Assembly: GCA_049999725.1 (NCBI GenBank)
Contig: JBNGIS010016171.1
Span: 21,701 to 85,700, forward strand
Source of the DNA: Haplomitrium mnioides
Lineage: Eukaryota; Marchantiophyta; Haplomitriopsida; Calobryales
Length of the DNA: 64,000 nt
Reading direction: 5' to 3'
In this document: piece after piece, positions 61,165 through 64,000 of the stretch
Layout of the letters: each line of letters opens with the position of its first letter
How positions within the stretch are numbered: position 1 is the first letter of the stretch
Notes under the pieces: generated by a model
The model's database searches: none
Seen by the model: only the letters and a program-made list of their open reading frames with translations
Told to the model about the DNA's origin: nothing
Made by a program: the position numbers and the translations under genes

Positions 61165-61383
61165 TGTTAGAATTAGAGGCAGAGAGATCAAGAACACATG
61201 CACAAACACAATATGCAAGAATGTCTTCACTATACGGCAGGAGCGCCAACAAATACAGAGGGGAATGAGAGAGCATAGTGTGCATCTCAATCAACCCCTT
61301 ATATATACATTAAGCTAACTGTGCTAACGCAACTGTGCTAAGGTGGCTGCCAAGTTAACCGACAGTTAGAGCTCGTAACTTCA
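61165..61383 (-). repeat. 3' LTR of the young copia element
   Basis: 219 bp, TGTTAGAATTAG...AACTTCA on the plus strand (TG...CA ends). The purine-rich tract 'gagctcgagggggagta' lies directly inside on the minus strand (61384-61400). Confidence 0.8.
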
Positions 61384-64000
61384 ATACTCCCCCTCGAGCT
61401 CAAGATACACACCCCAAGCTGCTTCCGAAATCTATGCAGCTTCTCTGCTTCTAATGCCTTAGTGAAAATATCAGCCAACTGCTCCTCAGTGCTGATGTAC
61501 TGCAAGTCGATCACCCTAGCCAAAACCTTCTCTCTAACAAAATGATAATGCACTTCAATGTGCTTTGAACGTGCATGAAAAACAGGGTTACTAGCTAGCT
61601 GAATACTGCTTATATTGTCACAATGGACCCTCACTGGGCCTCTTACAGGGACATCTACATCTTGCAAAAATTTTAGCAACCACATTACCTCACATGTAGC
61701 CATTGCTGCCCCTCGATACTCCGACTCTGTGCTTGAGAGGGCAACAGTTGGTTGCTTCTTGCTGCTCCATGCAACTCCGGCACTTCCAAATGAAAAAACA
61801 AAGCCACTAGTCGATCTTCGGTCATCAGCACTTCCTGCCCAATCTGCATCTGTAAAACCAGCAAGCTGGAATGCACTATTGCTGTCATAAAACAGCCCAA
61901 ACTGAAGTGTGGCTTTTACATACCGAAAAATCCTGCGCACAGCATCCATGTGTGGCTTCCTCGGAGTCTGCATAAACTGACTGACCAGGCCCACACAATA
62001 ACTCAAATCTGGCCTGGTGATGGTGCTATATATCAAGCTACCTACCATCTTCCTGAAGCTTGAAGGATCATCTAGTAACTCCCCTTCATGACTGACCAGC
62101 TTCGTATTCTGATCAAGGGGTATGGCAATCGGTTTACAACCTGTCATTCCATATTTAGACAGCATCTCCAATGCATACTGTCTCTGAATCAACCAGATCC
62201 CCTGATCTGATTTGATCACCTCAATGCCAAGGAAATGCCTCAGCTCACCTAGATCCTTCATCTCAAACTTCAATTGCAGCAAGTTCTTAACTTCCAAAAT
62301 ATCATCAAGACTACCTCCAGTCAAGATTAAATCATCAACATATATGAGAATGAGCATGGTTCCCTTCTCCGTCCTCCTGACATAAAGAGAATAATCTGAA
62401 TTCGAAATCTGGAACCCAATAGTAACAAGATACTCACCAATCTTGTTCGACCATGCTCGAGGTGCTTGCTTAAGCCCATATAGAGCCTTCTTCAGCCTAC
62501 AAACCTGATCTGGATGGACCAGATCTATGAACCCCTGTGGCTGTACCATATACACCTCCTCTTCCAGCTCCCCATGTAGAAATGCATTCTTCACGTCCAT
62601 TTGGTGTAAAGTCCACCGTTTTGCTGCTGCCACTGCAATCACAGCTCGGACCGTGGTCATTCTGGCTACAGGGCTGAAAGTCTCCTCATAATCAATACCA
62701 TGAGTCTGAGCGTACCCTTTCGCTACCAGCCTTGCCTTAAACCTGCTTATACTGCCATATTCATTCCTCTTCACTTTGTAAACCCACTTACAACCGATAG
62801 CTTTCTTACCTGCAGGTAAATCGACCAGATCCCAAGTCTGGTTTTTCTCCAAGGCCTCCATCTCTTCAACCATAGCTGTAGTCCACCTGGAATCACCTAA
62901 AGCCTCATGAAAAACAGCAGGCTCCTTCTCAGTGATTACCTGAACCATATAAGCATGATGAAGCGCGAATGCACCCTTGTGCATTAATCTGTCCACTGGG
63001 TATCTTACCCTCTCACTCCTCCGAAGTGGTGGACTCTGTAATGGCTGTACTGGCTGCCCTTGTACTCGAGTGGTTGCTGAAATCTCCCTCAGCTCCTCAT
63101 CTCCATCATCATGGCTACCACCAGCACCTCTAACCTCCGATTGTGAGCTAGTTGAGGTTTGCAACTCCATGTTCCGTCGCAACCTCTCCTGCAATATACC
63201 ACTGCTACTACACTCACCTTGAGGTCCACTGAGCTCCTGTACTTGTTGATTCTCCTCAAGCATCACCTGCTTGCCTTTCACATCAACATGTGCATCAACA
63301 ATCTTAGGACTATACCAACTGCTCAGTTCATCAAAAACAACATCTCTACTCACTCTCACCAGACCTGATGTAGGACAATAACACTTATAACCCTTCTGTT
63401 CACCTGAGTACCCTATAAACACACACTTCTCAGCCTTAGGATCCAGCTTGCCTCTCGTCTCAACTGGAACATGAACATAAGCAATACAGCCGAAAACCTT
63501 CAAATGTGAAATATCGGGCCTCCACCCAGTGAACTTCTCTTCGGGTGTCATCCCATGTACAGCAGCTGTAGGCGTGCGGTTCATGATGTACACCGCTGTA
63601 GCCACAGCTTCTGCCCAATAACGATGAGGCAGACTCTTCTCATTCATAAACGCACGTGCTATCTCCGCAACATGCCGATTCTTCCTCTCAGCAACTCCAT
63701 TTTGCTGAGGCGTATACCTGCACGTCTGCTGTCTCTTGATGCCTTCTCTCTGCAAGTATGAACAAAACTCTCCAGAAAAGTACTCACCTCCACCATCAGA
63801 TCTAAGGCACTTGATGTGCTGCCCTTTCTCCTTCTCCACCATTGCTCGAAAATGTTTGAAGTGTGAAAACACCTCACTCTTCTGCTTCATGAAATAGATC
63901 CACATTTTCCTTGAGCAATCATCAATGAAAGTAACATAGTAAGAACACCCACCAAGTGAAGCTGTTCTTGTAGGGCCCCACACATCTGAATGTACAACCT
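61338..64000 (-). CDS. Copia polyprotein: integrase, reverse transcriptase, RNase H (partial)
   Basis: Open on the minus strand from the window edge to a stop at 61338, at least 881 residues, no breaks. Integrase core near the start ('[11 protein letters not shown]', '[12 protein letters not shown]', '[14 protein letters not shown]': the D,D,E triad). Reverse transcriptase from about residue 395 ('[20 protein letters not shown]', '[11 protein letters not shown]', '[12 protein letters not shown]', '[15 protein letters not shown]', catalytic 'YVDDLILTG'). RNase H ('[17 protein letters not shown]', '[11 protein letters not shown]', '[14 protein letters not shown]', '[16 protein letters not shown]'). 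The frame crosses the polypurine tract and ends 46 bases inside the LTR. The spacing between '[10 protein letters not shown]' and 'LKKALYGLK' is the ordinary one, unlike elements 1 and 2. Gag, protease and the 5' LTR are outside the window. Confidence 0.95.
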   Translation of the reverse strand, partial: VVHSDVWGPTRTASLGGCSYYVTFIDDCSRKMWIYFMKQKSEVFSHFKHFRAMVEKEKGQHIKCLRSDGGGEYFSGEFCSYLQREGIKRQQTCRYTPQQNGVAERKNRHVAEIARAFMNEKSLPHRYWAEAVATAVYIMNRTPTAAVHGMTPEEKFTGWRPDISHLKVFGCIAYVHVPVETRGKLDPKAEKCVFIGYSGEQKGYKCYCPTSGLVRVSRDVVFDELSSWYSPKIVDAHVDVKGKQVMLEENQQVQELSGPQGECSSSGILQERLRRNMELQTSTSSQSEVRGAGGSHDDGDEELREISATTRVQGQPVQPLQSPPLRRSERVRYPVDRLMHKGAFALHHAYMVQVITEKEPAVFHEALGDSRWTTAMVEEMEALEKNQTWDLVDLPAGKKAIGCKWVYKVKRNEYGSISRFKARLVAKGYAQTHGIDYEETFSPVARMTTVRAVIAVAAAKRWTLHQMDVKNAFLHGELEEEVYMVQPQGFIDLVHPDQVCRLKKALYGLKQAPRAWSNKIGEYLVTIGFQISNSDYSLYVRRTEKGTMLILIYVDDLILTGGSLDDILEVKNLLQLKFEMKDLGELRHFLGIEVIKSDQGIWLIQRQYALEMLSKYGMTGCKPIAIPLDQNTKLVSHEGELLDDPSSFRKMVGSLIYSTITRPDLSYCVGLVSQFMQTPRKPHMDAVRRIFRYVKATLQFGLFYDSNSAFQLAGFTDADWAGSADDRRSTSGFVFSFGSAGVAWSSKKQPTVALSSTESEYRGAAMATCEVMWLLKFLQDVDVPVRGPVRVHCDNISSIQLASNPVFHARSKHIEVHYHFVREKVLARVIDLQYISTEEQLADIFTKALEAEKLHRFRKQLGVCILSSRGSIEVTSSNCRLTWQPP

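Larger units (their letters stand above)
61165..64000 (-). mobile_element. Young copia element, runs off the window
   Basis: 3' LTR at 61165-61383, polypurine tract just inside it, and a fully open polymerase frame to the window edge. It interrupts intron 1 of methyltransferase copy 3. It is unrelated in LTR and protein detail to elements 1 and 2. Confidence 0.93.

Overview
This is nuclear DNA of a land plant, repeat-rich and AT-rich. I see no complete, clearly functional host gene. The plant signature is the mix of Ty1/copia and Ty3/gypsy LTR retrotransposons with plant-type domains and an iMet-type primer-binding site, GT-AG introns, and fragments of a mitochondrial-carrier gene. I cannot name the species. 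A DNA methyltransferase family of bacterial type makes a non-flowering plant plausible, but that is inference. Three runs of N (17415-17514, 29210-29309, 47843-48242) are assembly gaps.

Layout. 274-6243: a gag-only retroelement with a 3.3-kb LTR, its 3' LTR cut short. 6244-14235: two inverted partial copies of an unusual element coding for a transposase-like protein; the second is split by a 4,084-bp solo LTR with perfect 5-bp target duplications (8025-12108). 14235-21580: two copies in tandem on the + strand of an intron-containing gene family joining a ParB-like N-terminal domain to an N4/N6 amino DNA methyltransferase domain. 22182-29551: copia element 1 (minus strand), full length with both LTRs. 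30226-34530: a 3' piece of the ParB-methyltransferase gene (minus) next to a near-complete transposase-like pseudogene (plus). 34531-39300: mostly unrecognised sequence with exon-like and mitochondrial-carrier fragments. 39300-45600: a decayed copia element (minus) split by a nested gypsy element (40570-45068). 48243-54831: copia element 2 (plus), a decayed relative of element 1. 55300-56390: a gypsy fragment. 57628-60823: a third ParB-methyltransferase copy (minus). 61165-64000: a young copia element (minus) with an open reading frame running off the window.

The most interesting content is the ParB-methyltransferase family and its partner. Three copies plus a 3' fragment share exon structure, a ParB-like domain, a DIPY-type motif IV and a C-terminal motif I region. 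Two of the four loci lie in divergent orientation beside a gene with a D...LQLDNT..ENKN...GHTHDQID signature, which looks like an RNase H-fold transposase. Both gene types carry arrays of short palindromes of the form GTCCATGCGCGCATGGAC, in introns and 3' tails. I infer a two-gene mobile element carrying its own DNA methylation gene and palindromic sites. Every copy here is broken, so the window shows relics, not a working unit.

A second novelty is in the copia family: elements 1 and 2 carry an in-frame insertion of about 170-200 residues of GPxVP repeats inside the reverse transcriptase domain, and the older nested copia keeps a trace of it at the same place.
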